Shown here one piece after another: positions 1-8,440 of a stretch of 64,000 nucleotides of DNA. The stretch is from positions 62,001 through 126,000 of the forward strand of contig NZ_SRIO01000001.1 in the NCBI RefSeq assembly GCF_004684205.1. Reading direction: 5' to 3'. A program made the translations under genes and the position numbers. The notes beneath the pieces were generated by a model. The model was not told where the DNA came from and searched no databases. It saw only the letters and a list, made by a program, of their open reading frames with translations. The stretch is from Candidatus Macondimonas diazotrophica. Lineage in GTDB: Bacteria; Pseudomonadota; Gammaproteobacteria; UBA5335. Numbering within the stretch: position 1 is the stretch's first letter; every line of letters starts with the position of its first letter.

Positions 1-335
1 TCCGCGTACTTCGTCCCGGCGTGGACCTCGAACGCGTAATCACGACTGATCGCGCTGCAATCCTCCGGCAGCGTATCCTCGTTCCAATTCATGACCATGC
101 CTTCGGCATCCAGGGTCATTTTGTGCCCTGCATGACCGCCGTGGCCCGAATGGTCCATCTGCGAATGGTCCATCTGCGAATGGTCCATCTGCGAGTGGTC
201 CATCTGCGAATGGTCCATCTGCGAATGGTCCATCGCAGGCCCGGAGCGCGGCGCATCAACGGAGAACGCGCGGCTCGCCAGCAGCAAACACAACAGCCCG
301 GCCAGAGCGACGGTTGCGTAACGATGCCCTTTCAT
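1..335 (-). CDS. Periplasmic Met/His-repeat protein, probable copper binder (partial, runs off the window)
   Basis: The start codon lies 4 bp beyond the stop of the multicopper oxidase gene, so it is very likely in the same transcript. The first ~25 residues form a signal peptide (MKGHRY, a hydrophobic LAGLLCLLLA core, then SRAFS). Next come six tandem copies of MDHSQ (last copy MDHSG), followed by GHGGHAGHKM. Met- and His-rich arrays of this sort bind Cu(I)/Cu(II) in periplasmic copper-resistance proteins. The sequence after the repeats (MTLDAEGMVMNWNEDTLPEDC) is not one I recognise. Only 111 codons are visible and the C-terminus is missing. A copper storage, delivery or tolerance role for the adjacent copper enzymes is inferred from composition and position. 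Confidence 0.75.
   Translation of the reverse strand, partial: MKGHRYATVALAGLLCLLLASRAFSVDAPRSGPAMDHSQMDHSQMDHSQMDHSQMDHSQMDHSGHGGHAGHKMTLDAEGMVMNWNEDTLPEDCSAISRDYAFEVHAGTKYA
144..233. repeat. Six tandem 15-bp units encoding MDHSQ
   Basis: Six copies of a 15-bp unit (plus-strand form ctgcgaatggtccat). The second to sixth are almost identical at DNA level, with one a/g change in the fourth, and the first is slightly diverged. The unit is a whole number of codons, so copy-number change would lengthen or shorten the metal-binding array without shifting the frame. Confidence 0.95.
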
Positions 336-339
336 GACA

Positions 340-2094
340 TCAGCCTCCAATCGCAGATCGGCGACGGGGACGCCGCAAGAGGATGAAAACAACGGCAAGC
401 CATGCCCCGCCGATAAGGCCCAGGAGCAGAAAACGCACAGCTTCACGCGAGCTTCCGGTGGTATCGGCTAACTGACTCAGGGGATCGTAGTCGAGCCAGA
501 CCGGTACTTCACGCTGGTAATACTCTGGCGTGAAAAACTTTTTCCACTCCACGCCCTGAACCTTCGGGAACCCCCCATCATCCAGATAATCTTCATAGAC
601 GATGGCGGTCATGCTTCCACCCGGACCAATACCGGCGTTGGTTTGCGCCACTTCCTGATGATCATGTGTCAGCCAGATGCCGGGACCATAGCTGTGCAAT
701 CCGTCATTCGTGGTATTCAGGACGACGTCCACACGTTGTGCAGAGTCGATGGTCACGACATCCCTGATGACTTGCGCGGCGGGCGGCACTTCGACCCCAT
801 CGAGATGCGTGATGGTCAGTTTATGACCATGCGTATGGACAGGAACGGTCTTGTTGCCACCGTTCAGCATACGCAACTTCACCTTCTCGTCAGGCTTCAC
901 GATGACCAGTGATTCGCGCATGGTGTAAGGGAATGAACGGCCATTAAGTAGAAAATAACTGGGTTTGGCCTGAGTAATATCGAACTGTCGATGTGCGTCG
1001 CGGATGATCAAGCGCGGATCAATGCGAGTCTGGATAACTTCGCCTAGGCCTTTGTAGATATCTTCAAAATGAAGGTCATACTCTCGGTCGAATGCTTCGC
1101 GCACCGCAACGGATGAATGCCGAACCTGTCCGGCCGCGATATTGAGCGTCTGCACCCAGTTGTTGGGCCGGTTCTCCTCGACGACGAACATGCCCTGCAA
1201 GCCCATCAGGATATGGATGTTGGACTGCACATGACAGTGGTAAAACATGGTGCCCGCGTGCCGCGGCTGGATTTCATAGGTATGGCTGCGCGCAGGCATC
1301 GGTGGAACTTCGCTGGTCTCCGGCACACCATCGTTGCCGACGGGCGCCGTGTGCCCGTGAACCTCATGCTCGGACATGGATTCGTCGTGTGGCATGCCGT
1401 GATCCTGCGAAAACGGGTGATCCACCCCATGCAAATGAATCGTATGCGGCATGTAGTGGGTGTTCTCGAGCGTCAGAAAGACCTTGTCGCCCTGCTCGAC
1501 ACGAATCACCGGGCTCGGCGCACGCAGCAGCGGGTTGGCCTTGACGGACTCGAAGTTTTCGGTCGACATGCCAACCGATTTCGGTGTGAATACCCACAGA
1601 CCCGGCCGGATGCCCGGTGCGATATCGAATTGTGTCATGGGATCCGGTCGGTCCGGTGAGCTGCCGTTGAGCTCGGTAACCTCCAGGCGGATATGCACTT
1701 CGTCTGGATCGCCGTCGCCATCGAGGTCGCGGCCCATGACCACAGCATCGGGCGTCAATCCCGACTGCATCAGCGTCGTGGGCGACACATTATTGGTGCC
1801 CTTCACGGCGGCCGCGACCAGATACGGGTTGTCGGCAATACAATTAAGAGAGGGTGCAATCTCGACGCCGTCGATCACCTGCCCCTTGCGCCACCCGAAG
1901 ACATCATCCGGACAGTATTCCTCTGCCGCCAGCTCTGGACCTGAATCACTGGGTGGCCGTTCACGGTATCCACCGGGACCAAACCATTCGTACCACTGGA
2001 CCTGCCACGAGAGCGGATACCACTGTCTCGGAACCAACAAAGCGGCGGAAATCGACAACACTACGAAAACCACCCACAGCACACGTCTTTGCAT
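340..2094 (-). CDS. Membrane-anchored two-domain multicopper oxidase
   Basis: The 584-residue protein has an N-terminal hydrophobic segment (residues 4-22) and a C-terminal transmembrane helix (about 556-576) ending in RRPRRRS, so the catalytic part should face the periplasm. Copper ligands are visible: HTIHLH at 217-222, HCH at 286-288 followed by H294 and M297 (a type-1 copper set), HTHGH at 420-424, and HDH at 477-479. The first cupredoxin domain carries the type-1 site, as in two-domain oxidases. A His/Met-rich stretch at about 226-250 separates its two halves. Substrate is unknown; oxidation of Cu(I) or electron transfer linked to the CuMMO are options. It is downstream of pmoB and directly upstream of the MDHSQ-repeat gene. 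Confidence 0.85.
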   Translation of the reverse strand: MQRRVLWVVFVVLSISAALLVPRQWYPLSWQVQWYEWFGPGGYRERPPSDSGPELAAEEYCPDDVFGWRKGQVIDGVEIAPSLNCIADNPYLVAAAVKGTNNVSPTTLMQSGLTPDAVVMGRDLDGDGDPDEVHIRLEVTELNGSSPDRPDPMTQFDIAPGIRPGLWVFTPKSVGMSTENFESVKANPLLRAPSPVIRVEQGDKVFLTLENTHYMPHTIHLHGVDHPFSQDHGMPHDESMSEHEVHGHTAPVGNDGVPETSEVPPMPARSHTYEIQPRHAGTMFYHCHVQSNIHILMGLQGMFVVEENRPNNWVQTLNIAAGQVRHSSVAVREAFDREYDLHFEDIYKGLGEVIQTRIDPRLIIRDAHRQFDITQAKPSYFLLNGRSFPYTMRESLVIVKPDEKVKLRMLNGGNKTVPVHTHGHKLTITHLDGVEVPPAAQVIRDVVTIDSAQRVDVVLNTTNDGLHSYGPGIWLTHDHQEVAQTNAGIGPGGSMTAIVYEDYLDDGGFPKVQGVEWKKFFTPEYYQREVPVWLDYDPLSQLADTTGSSREAVRFLLLGLIGGAWLAVVFILLRRPRRRSAIGG

Positions 2095-2297
2095 GGAAAA
2101 CCGTCCCTCACTCCCCGGAACGGCTTCCGACGCTATTCGTCACGCCCTAGGCGGTCCGGGTCAAGATCGTTGTTGGTCTGAAAGGCCCGACTCCCCGCGG
2201 TGTTGCGAGGCGTCTCACTCATTCATTGGGCCGCTCCATGGCCACAGAAGTTCTTTCAGAAAGCTCGCACGCAGCGCAACGACCGTTTGATCGAAGT

Positions 2298-2918
2298 CTA
2301 CTTGCGCAATGCGCGCGTGATAAAGAATGCCGCAGCAGCACCCACCAAGACGATGATCAGGCCCAAACGGGTCACGATCGGACCCCAGCGAAAAATGCCG
2401 ACGGCAAATGGAAACACCGAGACATATTCCTTTCCGGTTTCCGGATGGCGCGCTGTTACGATCCCAATGAAGTGACCTTTCTCCGGAAAGGTATGAGTCG
2501 CATTAAAGGTGCCTGTCGAAAGCTGCTCGGGCGGCTTGTAGTAGATGGTCGCCTGCTCGATATCGTCCTTGGTGCCCAGGTCGTCATAGGTGGCCTTGAT
2601 CCCGATATTGTTCACATCTCGAATGATGCGAAAGTCGGTTTCCATCCGCCGCAGCTCATCACTAATGAAATCGATGGCGAAAATAGCCCGGCCCGTATCC
2701 GGAATGTCTTCGCAAAACTCCTGGGTCGCCCGCCGCTCGGGGACATAGCCGGTGAAGTGAGCGCGATACGGCCCCACCTGCATGATGCACATGTCATCTT
2801 CGATGGACACGCCACCGTGACCCCATGCAGCGCCGGAAATCAAGGCCATTGAAACGGCCATAACCGCGAGAGACCGCCGCCCGCTCCGCAACATCGAAGC
2901 AATTGTCGACTTCAACAT
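2298..2918 (-). CDS. Unknown membrane-anchored periplasmic protein of the CuMMO cluster
   Basis: This 206-residue protein has an N-terminal signal peptide (about 1-33, ending SGAAWG) so that the mature form would start HGGVSIEDDMC. A soluble domain of ~140 residues follows, then one C-terminal transmembrane helix (about 180-202, IIVLVGAAAAFFI) and a short RALRK tail. This topology resembles the fourth-gene (D-type) accessory proteins of some CuMMO operons, but I do not recognise a specific family. An N-terminal His after cleavage, as in PmoB, together with Met/Cys nearby, could bind copper. It lies between pmoB and the multicopper oxidase gene, behind a hairpin terminator, so it may be expressed at a lower level than pmoAB. 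Confidence 0.75.
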   Translation of the reverse strand: MLKSTIASMLRSGRRSLAVMAVSMALISGAAWGHGGVSIEDDMCIMQVGPYRAHFTGYVPERRATQEFCEDIPDTGRAIFAIDFISDELRRMETDFRIIRDVNNIGIKATYDDLGTKDDIEQATIYYKPPEQLSTGTFNATHTFPEKGHFIGIVTARHPETGKEYVSVFPFAVGIFRWGPIVTRLGLIIVLVGAAAAFFITRALRK

Positions 2919-2970
2919 CTCGCTCTCCTTGATGTCGTACGATCGATTGTCATTGGACTAATGCCGAAAA

Positions 2971-3003
2971 GGCTGGCGAGGCCATTCTATGACCTCGCCA
3001 GCC
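2971..3003 (-). terminator. Intrinsic terminator after pmoB
   Basis: On the minus strand, an 11-bp perfect stem (GGCTGGCGAGG / CCTCGCCAGCC) with an 11-nt loop is followed by TTTT. It lies 17 bp beyond the pmoB stop and before the 206-residue gene, so it could partly uncouple the distal genes from pmoAB. Confidence 0.7.
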
Positions 3004-3019
3004 CGATCCGGTCACGGAA

Positions 3020-4279
3020 TCATCCAAAGGACGGGATCATCGGCCCCTGGATTTCGTGCAGATAGCGGGTTCCCTGATCATCGTAGAACATCAGCAGAGC
3101 GGCGAACCGACCATCCGGCTCGTTGATCAGGCTGACCAAACGATAGGTTTCCCAGAGCGCATCATCGGCATAAATGGTGATCGTACGCGTTTCACCCGGC
3201 TGAATGGGCGAATTTTCCACCCGCAATCCGGAAGACGCCACCAAGTCATGCTCATCCTGCGGTTTGATGTCGAACATCTTGGCATTGATGAAGCGAATGT
3301 TCGCTGCGGCGAATTCGCCGACCTGAACCGGATGGTCGCTGCGGTTGGTGACGGTCATCTCCACCTGGAAGCTGCGGCCCGGAATCCGATAGGTGGCCTT
3401 GTTGACTTCCACTTCCACCAAGCGGGGAGGCATCGGCAGCGGTTCGACTTCGACCTTGCCGGTTTGCAACACCGCCGTGATGGGATACTGGTAGTTCGCC
3501 CAGAAGAAGCCGCCGGCGATCACCAACATGACAAAGCCAAAGAAAAGAACCGAGACGATCATGTCCGGGATGGTGATCAACTGATTCGCCTGATCGTCGC
3601 CCAGCTCTTCAACCTTGATATAGCGCGGCATAATCACGGGAAGCTTGCGGAACCACCAGCCAAGCCAAGCGATGCCGATGACGAACCACAGCGCGTTCCA
3701 CCACAAAATGGTCGACATGGCATAGGTTTCGGGGTTGATCGTCTCGCCGGTCATGGTCGTGATGGTGTGCTCGAAATCCTTCTGATCACCTGTCACCTCG
3801 ACCCAGAACGCCGGCCCGATGATGGGACCAGCCCCTTCCACACTGACGACCGGGTGGACATGGTAGCGGCCCGGGGCACGCCCCTTGAGCGTGATTTCGT
3901 ACTCATAGGTCTTGCCCAGATGAAAGCGGGTCGAACGGATCATCGGCACGCCGTTGACCCGCGAGTCGACTCGAACAAACGCTGGACCCGGAACGCCGAT
4001 GTTCAAAAAGGCGGCTTCCTCCACCGAGCGGATATGCTCCGGCCACGATTCGGACGGCATGAAGCGGCCACTGACTTTAAGCGTCTCGTTGACCGCAATC
4101 TTGCGAGGCTGAATCTCGGTATCGAACCAGTGCATGGTCCGCATACGCAAGCTTGCCTGCTGCGCACGCTCACCGTGCGCTTCAACCGAGGGGCTATAGA
4201 AAGGCCCGGCCAAGGTAATGAGCAATGCGAGTGCAAGTGCCCCCCAATTTCCAAACCTGATGTGCTTCATCGTCTTCAT
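3020..4279 (-). CDS. pmoB: Copper membrane monooxygenase subunit B (PmoB/AmoB-like)
   Basis: The 419-residue protein has a signal peptide ending VEA, so the mature protein begins at His35, which is the N-terminal copper ligand in this family. The other CuB-site histidines are present: His50 in TMHWFD, and His140 and His142 in GRYHVHP. Two cupredoxin-like periplasmic domains (about 35-175 and 285-419) flank two transmembrane helices (about 190-212 and 240-262), as in methane and ammonia monooxygenases. Family-typical stretches include FLNIGVPGP and GPIIGP. It is 120 bp downstream of the pmoA-like gene and is followed by a hairpin terminator. The copper site looks functional. The substrate (methane, ammonia or a short alkane) cannot be told from sequence inspection; context favours a hydrocarbon. 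Confidence 0.93.
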   Translation of the reverse strand: MKTMKHIRFGNWGALALALLITLAGPFYSPSVEAHGERAQQASLRMRTMHWFDTEIQPRKIAVNETLKVSGRFMPSESWPEHIRSVEEAAFLNIGVPGPAFVRVDSRVNGVPMIRSTRFHLGKTYEYEITLKGRAPGRYHVHPVVSVEGAGPIIGPAFWVEVTGDQKDFEHTITTMTGETINPETYAMSTILWWNALWFVIGIAWLGWWFRKLPVIMPRYIKVEELGDDQANQLITIPDMIVSVLFFGFVMLVIAGGFFWANYQYPITAVLQTGKVEVEPLPMPPRLVEVEVNKATYRIPGRSFQVEMTVTNRSDHPVQVGEFAAANIRFINAKMFDIKPQDEHDLVASSGLRVENSPIQPGETRTITIYADDALWETYRLVSLINEPDGRFAALLMFYDDQGTRYLHEIQGPMIPSFG

Positions 4280-4399
4280 AATGTTCGGCAGTCCCCGAAT
4301 GGACGAGTTACGCGCGGCAACCCGTTTGTTCCTTGACTTGAAGCCCGAGCGATTCTCTCACTGGGCTCGTCTATTCCCTGAGCGCGTCTCCGCTTCGGA

Positions 4400-5197
4400 T
4401 CAGATCAAGCGAGTCAGCCAGCGATTCTGCGTCAGAATCGATCCGATCCACACCCAAAGGTAGTAATTCAGCAGCGTGACGAACCCGGCAAAAAACGCGG
4501 TCAGCGGTGTCACGGCCTCACCGAACGTCCGAAGGGTGGATTCTTCGATGATGCGGACATATTCCGGAATCGCGGTGCGGATGTACTGATAGCCCATCAA
4601 GTCAGCCACTGTCACCAGATACCCGTTGTATTCGACCGGCACATGGAACGGCGCCATGGTGATCCAGTTCAGCGGATAAAGCACAATGGCAAAGAGAAAG
4701 GCTCCGATGAAGCCCGTAATGAAGAAGCTGCGGCTCAAGGCCAGGGTGCAGTCAAGGACAAGACCCATGCCGATGAACGTCGAAGGAGAAACGAAGTTCA
4801 TCGGGAAATTGGCGAAGATGTGAAAGTTCATGTAACGGCTGACCCAGACACCGAACATGTAGCCCAGAATCATGGCCGTTGCGCCAATGGGAAGGCGGAA
4901 ACGCTTCCAGAAAAAGTAATTGAAGATTGCAGCAGGGATGATCAGGGAGAACGGCGTCACCAACGGCCACCAACGGCGGTCGCGCCAATCCTGCCAGTAA
5001 TCCCAGTCCCCGACCGTCAAAGCGATGAGAAAAACCGTCACCCCGCCGATCAGGATCGAGAAGATAGGGATGAGGGTGTAGTCGATGTTTTTCCAGGCGG
5101 CCATCTGCTCCTGAACATTACGTACCGCCGACTTGGTGGGTGGTCCGGCGGTATCCGGAGCCTCGCCCTTTCCATATGCTCCAGTGACTGTATTCAT
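4400..5197 (-). CDS. pmoA: Copper membrane monooxygenase subunit A (PmoA/AmoA-like)
   Basis: This 265-residue polytopic membrane protein has classic family motifs: GDWDYWQDWRDRRWWP (residues ~63-78), FRLPIGAT, NFPMNFVSPS, RSFFITGFIGA, APFHVPVEYNG and TPEY-like PEYVRIIEESTLRTFG. The length is slightly above the usual ~247-250, mainly from an N-terminal extension of ~30 residues (GKGEAPDTAGPPTKS). It is the first gene of the cluster. The usual order is pmoC-pmoA-pmoB; here nothing resembling a PmoC (five or six helices, ~250 residues) lies upstream or between. The closest naming alternatives are amoA, or an alkane or pxm-type A subunit. Phylogeny would be needed to choose. Confidence 0.93.
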   Translation of the reverse strand: MNTVTGAYGKGEAPDTAGPPTKSAVRNVQEQMAAWKNIDYTLIPIFSILIGGVTVFLIALTVGDWDYWQDWRDRRWWPLVTPFSLIIPAAIFNYFFWKRFRLPIGATAMILGYMFGVWVSRYMNFHIFANFPMNFVSPSTFIGMGLVLDCTLALSRSFFITGFIGAFLFAIVLYPLNWITMAPFHVPVEYNGYLVTVADLMGYQYIRTAIPEYVRIIEESTLRTFGEAVTPLTAFFAGFVTLLNYYLWVWIGSILTQNRWLTRLI

Positions 5198-5658
5198 TGC
5201 ACTAAAACTCCCAATTGCCTGAAAAATACGCCCGAACTCCCGCTTTCCCTATTCCCCGGACTGGCTGTTCAGTCCGTTCTGCGGGTACATCTGGTTTTCC
5301 AATTCCGGATCTTCTCTGTGCTGGCCTCGTCAGCACGACAGGAGCGCCACGAACAAAGCACCGCCCTTCGCCGATCCTTCGGGTGAAATTCATTGTTTTC
5401 GTCAATGCAACGGCGAAGATCAATGCGGCTGATGAAGCCCAGCCTCGCGCCATCCTTACAGGGGGACAAATGTAATTGAATCGGCTCCCCGGCACAATCC
5501 CTGAACACCCGTTCAAGAGCGCGGCCCGATTTTACCGCCATAAACGCAGCCAATGGAACCCTGTGCCGCGTCATGGTACCCCGCTCACACCAACCGGACC
5601 CGTGATGGAAATCAAATTCGGATTATCGCAACCTGACGGGACGACCGGTCGGTCAGGG
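5198..5658. other. Intergenic region upstream of pmoA (no gene seen)
   Basis: About 460 bp between the hydrolase stop and pmoA, with only short, poorly coding frames. It contains a small hairpin (gtgctg...cagcac, about 5318-5336) and a weak stem just after the hydrolase stop. The pmoA promoter is presumably here, but I see no convincing -35/-10 pair. The absence of pmoC in this gap is the notable point. Confidence 0.6.
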
Positions 5659-6645
5659 TCAGCCGGCCGGGCCACCATCGGACAGAACCGGCGACGATTC
5701 ACCTGCCTGGAAGGCGGGCACTGCGCCCGGCTGATCCAGCGAGACGAAGTGACTGGTCCCCCGCGTTTCGATGACCTGCCAGCGGGCACCCGCACTGCGG
5801 GCACTGCGGAGCATCGCGGCGCGATCGAGAACCCGATCACGTGCGCCGATCAGGATGGTTCCGTTGGGGATGTGGGCAAATAGGGCCGAATCGCGGCGTG
5901 CGATCCATGTTCGCATCGAGGCCAGGTTGTCCAGGACCACCTGAAAGGTTCGGGGAGCGAAATACAGGCCACGCAACAGCTCGATCTTGCGCGGATTCAA
6001 GGGCGCAAAGACGAACCCGCCGAAGCGCACCACGTCGATCTGCCGGAGCAGGGTGAACGTAAAGGGCAGCAGATACCGTCCCGGCGCCGAGAAAGCCAGC
6101 TCCAACAGCGGATGTCCCCTGCCAGCCGGCAGAACCGGAGCCTCGAGGATCACCTCGACATCCCGGAAAAGCGCCGGATTCTGCCGCGCCGCTTCCAGAA
6201 TCACGGCCCCGCCGCGAGAATGGCCGTGGGCGCGCACGCGGGCGCCGGTCACCCGATGGGTCAAGGCAAGGTTGAACACAAAGGCATCATGTTCGATGCT
6301 GCCCACAGGATAGGGGTTGTCCACCTCGCTCCAAGATGCGCGCGCTGCAGGCCAACCGATGACCGGGCAGTGATAGCCGCTGTTGTTGACCAGCACCAGT
6401 TCAAGCGAGGAATCGCGATACAGTGCGGTGAAATAGCGAAAATCCTCAAGAAATCCATGGATCGCAATGACGCTCTGGTGCGGCGAGGGCCCGGCCGATC
6501 GGTAGGCGACAACGGACTCGCCAACCTGCTCGATCACACCCTCGAAGGTTTCATGGTTGCGGGCCGGGAGCCGCTGGCGCAACAGCCTGGTTCGCAGACC
6601 GTGGACCAGCGTCACCAAGACCAGGATCACAATCACGCTTTTCAT
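5659..6645 (-). CDS. Alpha/beta hydrolase, esterase-like
   Basis: I chose the ATG at 6645 (MKSVIVILVLV), which gives 328 residues with an N-terminal hydrophobic anchor or signal. Longer upstream frames only run into the neighbouring gene. Alpha/beta-hydrolase features: the HGFLEDF oxyanion segment (about 69-75), the nucleophile elbow GHSRGG with its serine, an Asp in LIGARDRVLD, and a late His in TRGTSHFVSLDQ. This is the order Ser-Asp-His. It lies 4 bp downstream of the PQQ dehydrogenase gene, so it is co-transcribed with it. A lipase or ester hydrolase role is plausible and would fit hydrolysis of esters made by the nearby Baeyer-Villiger-type enzyme; substrate specificity is unknown. Confidence 0.8.
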   Translation of the reverse strand: MKSVIVILVLVTLVHGLRTRLLRQRLPARNHETFEGVIEQVGESVVAYRSAGPSPHQSVIAIHGFLEDFRYFTALYRDSSLELVLVNNSGYHCPVIGWPAARASWSEVDNPYPVGSIEHDAFVFNLALTHRVTGARVRAHGHSRGGAVILEAARQNPALFRDVEVILEAPVLPAGRGHPLLELAFSAPGRYLLPFTFTLLRQIDVVRFGGFVFAPLNPRKIELLRGLYFAPRTFQVVLDNLASMRTWIARRDSALFAHIPNGTILIGARDRVLDRAAMLRSARSAGARWQVIETRGTSHFVSLDQPGAVPAFQAGESSPVLSDGGPAG

Positions 6646-6649
6646 CGCA

Positions 6650-8320
6650 TCACTCCGGGTTCCCGGAATCATGGCCTGATGGAGATCGATCGGTCGCACC
6701 ATAGACGAGAAGAACATTCCCCGGCGCCTGACTGAACAGGCCGTAGCCCGAGTTGAGGATGACCTGATGTCCGGCCACGATCGCCCCGCCGGCATCGATC
6801 GCTCCCCCTTGAGCCGACCGGCCATCCACCGCCTGGAACTCTCGGGCGGTGGCACTTTCCCAGCGCAATTTGCCGGTCGCGATGTCATAGGCCTGCAATC
6901 GCCCATCAAGGGTGGCCGCCAGGACCAGATCCGACAGCGCGGTCACGGCTGCCGAGAGCCCCGGGTAGCACGCCGCCGAGTCCGCGCACGTGGGCCGGAC
7001 CGCGGTGGCCCAGCGCAATTCGCCCGTGGCGGCCTCCAGCGCGTAGAGTCCCGGCATCTTGGGAAGCGTAGGATCCTCCGGCTGTGGCGCCTTCAAGCCG
7101 GGGATGGGGTTCAGGTAATCGGAGATCGGCACGAACACTACGCCGTCGCGCGCCGCGAGCCCCCAGTGCACGCCACCCAGCGGTCCACCGCGACCGAGTC
7201 GGCGTGACCAGCGCACAGCGCCATCTGCGGGATCGATGCCATAGACCATGCCCGATTTCTGACCTGCCACGAGCACGTCGCGGCCGTCGGCACCCCGAAC
7301 CAGCACCGGCGAGGCGCCAAAGTCGAGATCGCGGCCAGCGCTTTCAGGACAGTTGATGCCGCCCGGCAGAATGCAGCTCATGTTCCACGCATCCTTTGCC
7401 GTGAACTGGCGTGACCACAGGATGCGGCCGTCCTCGAGATCTAGCGCCAAAACGGCATCGCTGAACGCATTGGTGGGCTGGCTGTAGTTTTCCCCGGTCC
7501 CGACATAGAGCCGACCGCGCGCGATATCGATGGTCGGTGCGCTCCAGATCGGTGCGCCGGATGGGCCCCAGCGCCGGATGAACAGCGCATTGCGACCGCG
7601 AGGCTCTGGCACCTCGGCGGTGAAGGTCTGCCAGAGGCTCGCACCTGATGCGGCGTCGAAGGCATGAACTGACCCGCGGAACGTGCAGCATGGATAGAGC
7701 GGAAAGGCGGGCACTGCGACTTCAATGGAAGAGACCGGCACAAACAACCGCCCCGCATACAGGGTCGGCGCACCGGTTATCGTGGCCAGACGATGCGCGT
7801 CGGCCGAAACCTTCCAGCGTCGCGCGCCCGTCGCCGGATCCAGCGCATGCACATTACCGGCGAAGTCACCGAAATACAGCAACCGCTCGCCGCCAGGGTG
7901 TGGCGCGCCAAGGGTCATCGCTGTGCGCACCTCAGCGCCGATGAAGGATTTCCAGCGGACGCAACCGGTCCAGCGATTGAGTGCATAGACCCACCCTCGC
8001 TGACTGCCCACGTAAAGTGTGTCCGTCGTCAATGCAGGCTGTGAGCGTGCCTTGTTGGTCCACCACGGGAAACGAAAGGCCCATTGCATACCGAGCCGGG
8101 ACAGGTGTTGGGGCCGAAGGCCCTGGGCCTCCTCCGGTACCGCCCGTGTGTTGGCCGGATCGAAGCCCCAACCACTCAGGACAATGGGCGCCTGCGGATC
8201 AGCGATCGCATCATCACCCTGACACACCGGCGCGGCGTGAAGATCGACCCACCCGTAGATAACGACGCCGGCCAGTACCAGGGTCGCCGCCAATAGCAGC
8301 CATTTGAAATGGGGTTTCAT
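6650..8320 (-). CDS. PQQ-dependent alcohol dehydrogenase-like beta-propeller protein
   Basis: This 556-residue protein has an N-terminal signal or anchor (MKPHFKWLLLAATLVLAGVVIYG). The body is a repeated WD-like propeller: LYVGSQRGWVYALNRWTGCVRWK, LYFGDFAGNVHALDPATGARRWK, GSVHAFDAASGASLWQ, MVYGIDPADGAVRWS and similar. A vicinal cysteine pair in YPCCTFRG recalls the Cys-Cys disulfide over PQQ in quinoprotein alcohol dehydrogenases. Overall it most resembles the polyvinyl-alcohol-dehydrogenase type rather than MxaF/ExaA. It has no visible haem c motif (CxxCH), so electrons would go to a separate cytochrome. It lies between a COG3687 gene and an esterase-like gene, in line with oxidation of alcohols from the CuMMO (inference). 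Confidence 0.8.
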   Translation of the reverse strand: MKPHFKWLLLAATLVLAGVVIYGWVDLHAAPVCQGDDAIADPQAPIVLSGWGFDPANTRAVPEEAQGLRPQHLSRLGMQWAFRFPWWTNKARSQPALTTDTLYVGSQRGWVYALNRWTGCVRWKSFIGAEVRTAMTLGAPHPGGERLLYFGDFAGNVHALDPATGARRWKVSADAHRLATITGAPTLYAGRLFVPVSSIEVAVPAFPLYPCCTFRGSVHAFDAASGASLWQTFTAEVPEPRGRNALFIRRWGPSGAPIWSAPTIDIARGRLYVGTGENYSQPTNAFSDAVLALDLEDGRILWSRQFTAKDAWNMSCILPGGINCPESAGRDLDFGASPVLVRGADGRDVLVAGQKSGMVYGIDPADGAVRWSRRLGRGGPLGGVHWGLAARDGVVFVPISDYLNPIPGLKAPQPEDPTLPKMPGLYALEAATGELRWATAVRPTCADSAACYPGLSAAVTALSDLVLAATLDGRLQAYDIATGKLRWESATAREFQAVDGRSAQGGAIDAGGAIVAGHQVILNSGYGLFSQAPGNVLLVYGATDRSPSGHDSGNPE

Positions 8321-8440
8321 CCGTGAAGATCCCTGGAAACATGATATCGGTGAGACCGGAGCCCACGCTGGCCTCCAAGACGCTCGGCCTCGAAATGGCG
8401 TGTTTGCCCGCTGTGCGGTCCGAGCGAGGCCTTAGCGCTG

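Noticed and set aside
144-233. Short tandem repeats taken as a CRISPR array
   Set aside because: The units are contiguous 15-mers with no spacers, in frame within a secreted protein gene.
340-2094. Multicopper oxidase as a nitrite reductase NirK
   Set aside because: There are extra His pairs (HTHGH, HDH) and membrane anchors at both ends; the arrangement fits a two-domain oxidase and not the NirK layout, though NirK-like activity is not formally excluded.
2298-2918. The gene after pmoB taken as pmoC
   Set aside because: It has a signal peptide and only one other membrane helix, whereas PmoC has five or more.
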